Source of the DNA: Cytophagaceae bacterium
Lineage (GTDB): Bacteria; Bacteroidota; Bacteroidia; Cytophagales; Cytophagaceae
Reading direction: 5' to 3'
DNA: 25,445 nucleotides
Assembly: GCA_021151805.1 (NCBI GenBank)
Contig: JAGKWN010000089.1
Span: 1-25,445 of the forward strand
Made by a program: the position numbers and the translations under genes. The notes under the pieces were generated by a model, which did not search any database, was not told the origin of the DNA, and worked only from the letters and a program-made list of their open reading frames with translations. Below are positions 24,202 through 25,445 of this stretch, piece by piece (position 1 is the first letter of the stretch; the number at the start of each line of letters is the position of its first letter).

Positions 24202-24824
24202 ATATAGGTAATTCGGTAAGAAATTTTTTTGTTCTCCATCCAGTCTGTTGCTTCAAGTGTTTTTAATTTACCTTCATCTGTATAGCCGAGTATCAATGTA
24301 TAGATCTTATTATTTATTTCCTCGGGCTCAATTTTATCAACTTTATTCTTTTGTAAAATGAAGTGTATAAAATGATTGATGGTTGTTATGGAATCGATCT
24401 TGTTTGCAGAATAGTAGTAGTGTGTTTGATAATAACCATCGGCTGTGGCACTCGCTTCAAACCGCAATTCTTTTAATGTACCATTAGGATTATAGGTGTA
24501 ATACGTGTAGTCATGTGTGTCCATATAAAAGCCGCCAATACCAACACTGTCAATTTCCCCATATTCACTGGTGTCAATCCGTACTTGATTGGGTGGCCCA
24601 AAATAATATTCAACATATGGTGGATTGTATGCATTCAGGTGCAACGTATCTAACAGGGCAGAGAGATCTTTAATCATATCTCCTGTTGATTTGATCAAGA
24701 TTGTGTCTGTAGTAAAGTTATTTGAAATAAAAATTGTTTCCTGATCTGACGCTTCATTTTTTTTATTGCAACAGATTACTGAGAGAGCGACTAACAGGAT
24801 GATAAATATTGATTTCCTTTTCAT
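24177..24824 (-). CDS. Hypothetical lipoprotein (215 residues)
   Basis: Exported protein: a basic start (MKRK), a hydrophobic core and the sequence SVICCNKK give a probable lipidation site at cysteine 18 or 19; the lipobox is atypical. The mature part is rich in Tyr, Thr and Asp, and has short repeated strand motifs (DTHDYTYYTYNPNGTLKELRF, TADGYYQTHYYYSANKIDSI, YTLILGYTDEGKLKTLEA), like the repeated beta-hairpins of Bacteroidota surface lipoproteins and RHS/YD-like proteins. No specific family was recognised. The final residues KKAGFFF lie within the terminator hairpin. Single-gene unit. Confidence 0.8.
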   Translation of the reverse strand: MKRKSIFIILLVALSVICCNKKNEASDQETIFISNNFTTDTILIKSTGDMIKDLSALLDTLHLNAYNPPYVEYYFGPPNQVRIDTSEYGEIDSVGIGGFYMDTHDYTYYTYNPNGTLKELRFEASATADGYYQTHYYYSANKIDSITTINHFIHFILQKNKVDKIEPEEINNKIYTLILGYTDEGKLKTLEATDWMENKKISYRITYIKKAGFFF

Positions 24825-24863
24825 AACGTATATCGAAGAATCAATAGGTTGTCATATTGACTT

Positions 24864-24989
24864 GTCCTAAAATAAGTTTATAGTTTAAATATAATCCTTG
24901 TTAATTGATATTAGCAAGGACTATTTATTTATGTGCTTGATTTGCTTGCGAAAATGGCCGTAACCTTTTATGTGAACTTATTTCAGGAC
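24864..24989. repeat. 126-bp inverted-repeat structure, possible MITE or IS remnant
   Basis: The ends are 15-bp imperfect inverted repeats: GTCCTAAAATAAGTT (24864-24878) and AACTTATTTCAGGAC (24975-24989), with 14 of 15 matching. Inside is a hairpin with 11-bp arms (24895-24905 and 24910-24920, one G-U pair) and a TGAT loop. There is no ORF. It lies between two genes transcribed on the minus strand. No clear target-site duplication flanks it, so the element status is a guess. Confidence 0.4.
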
Positions 24990-24999
24990 TAGATAGTAC

Positions 25000-25039
25000 C
25001 TAACAAAAAAGGAGAGCAATTGCTCTCCTTTTTTGTTAG
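25000..25039. terminator. Perfect palindromic terminator of the type IX-secreted protein gene
   Basis: A 40-bp perfect palindrome (arms 25000-25019 and 25020-25039) with core GGAGAGCAATTGCTCTCC and flanking A6/T6 runs. It follows the stop codon at 25055 on the minus strand by 15 nt. It forms a long stem with a loop of about 4 nt and works in either direction. Confidence 0.9.
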
Positions 25040-25054
25040 ATTAAAACTGAACAT

Positions 25055-25445
25055 TTAGTTTTTAATCAATCGGATTATTTTAGTTGTGCCTGCATAATAT
25101 GCTGTAACAATATAAATTCCCGTTGGTAAGCCTGAACCTAAATAAATAGTCTGATTGGTTTGTAGGCCACTTGATTCCCATACTGTAATGCCACTAACAT
25201 CTTTAATGGATACTGTTAAGGCTACATTAGATGAATAAGGAATTTTTACAGTAGTTTGATCTGTAAATGGATTGGCACCCATAATTACTCCATTTACCGT
25301 TGACGCAGTGTCAACCTTAATTGTTATTGGAGCAGACGTTGTTACTGCACCTTTGTTATCTGTTGCTTTAGCGGTGATGGTGTAAGTGCCAGCAGTAACA
25401 CCCGTCCATGTAAAATCATATGGAGCCAATAGATTTGTAGAGCCA
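25055..25445 (-). CDS. C-terminal end of a type IX-secreted protein (5' part outside the window)
   Basis: The frame is open to the window edge; the apparent TTG start at 25429 is internal, since upstream codons continue in frame (GSTNLLAPYDF). The stop is present. The visible 130 residues hold the end of a bacterial Ig-like domain (APYDFTWTGVTAGTYTITAK, then ATDNKGAVTTSAPITIKV). This is followed after a short linker by a type IX secretion C-terminal sorting domain: NPFTDQTTVKI, VSIKDVSGITVWES, LGSGLPTGIYIV and the final KIIRLIKN. Such proteins cross the outer membrane through the gliding/PorSS machinery and are released or surface-attached. Often they are large enzymes or adhesins; the catalytic part, if any, is not visible. 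Confidence 0.9.
   Translation of the reverse strand, partial: GSTNLLAPYDFTWTGVTAGTYTITAKATDNKGAVTTSAPITIKVDTASTVNGVIMGANPFTDQTTVKIPYSSNVALTVSIKDVSGITVWESSGLQTNQTIYLGSGLPTGIYIVTAYYAGTTKIIRLIKN

Overview
The window looks like ordinary chromosome from a Bacteroidota species, most likely a Cytophagales member resembling Cytophaga hutchinsonii. The species guess rests on general resemblance only. Supporting signs are the AT-rich composition, the near absence of Shine-Dalgarno sequences before start codons, many lipoproteins and secreted proteins, a C-terminal type IX secretion sorting domain at the right edge, and lineage-typical families (DUF2911, large secreted PIG-L deacetylase, META domain, bacterial SUI1). 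No rRNA, tRNA, CRISPR array, phage gene or complete insertion sequence was seen.

Layout. 134-4029 (minus): a soluble GAF/PAS histidine kinase followed by an NtrC-type sigma-54 response regulator with its own terminator. 4030-4441: gene-poor gap with one doubtful 46-residue ORF. 4442-6548 (plus): a luciferase-like flavin monooxygenase, then a secreted DUF2911 protein ending at a bidirectional terminator. 6566-11813 (minus): a compact four-gene operon in the order secreted PIG-L deacetylase, 40-residue one-helix membrane protein, Na+/solute symporter, membrane-anchored dihaem cytochrome c. 12136-17951 (minus): a complete tripartite RND efflux operon (adaptor, inner-membrane pump, outer-membrane lipoprotein) without a nearby regulator. 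18297-19601 (minus): a three-gene unit of a secreted hypothetical, a META-domain protein and an 80-residue protein. 19866-22697 (plus): phosphoenolpyruvate carboxylase with a strong terminator. 22732-23274: a tiny His-rich lipoprotein (minus) divergent from a SUI1/YciH protein (plus). 23468-24139 (plus): a membrane protein of unknown function. 24177-24824 (minus): a lipoprotein of unknown function. 24864-24989: a MITE-like inverted-repeat structure. 25055-25445 (minus): the C-terminal end of a large type IX-secreted protein cut by the window edge.

The best candidate for an undescribed system is the 6566-11813 operon. The gene overlaps imply coordinated expression of a secreted hydrolase, a transporter with a one-helix partner and an unusual charged loop, and a dihaem cytochrome. 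A workable guess is release of a deacetylated product in the periplasm followed by its Na+-driven uptake; the role of the cytochrome is unexplained. The RND operon, PEP carboxylase, SUI1 and two-component genes are conventional families. Two genes too short for usual ORF cut-offs (9203-9325 and 22732-22860) are well supported.
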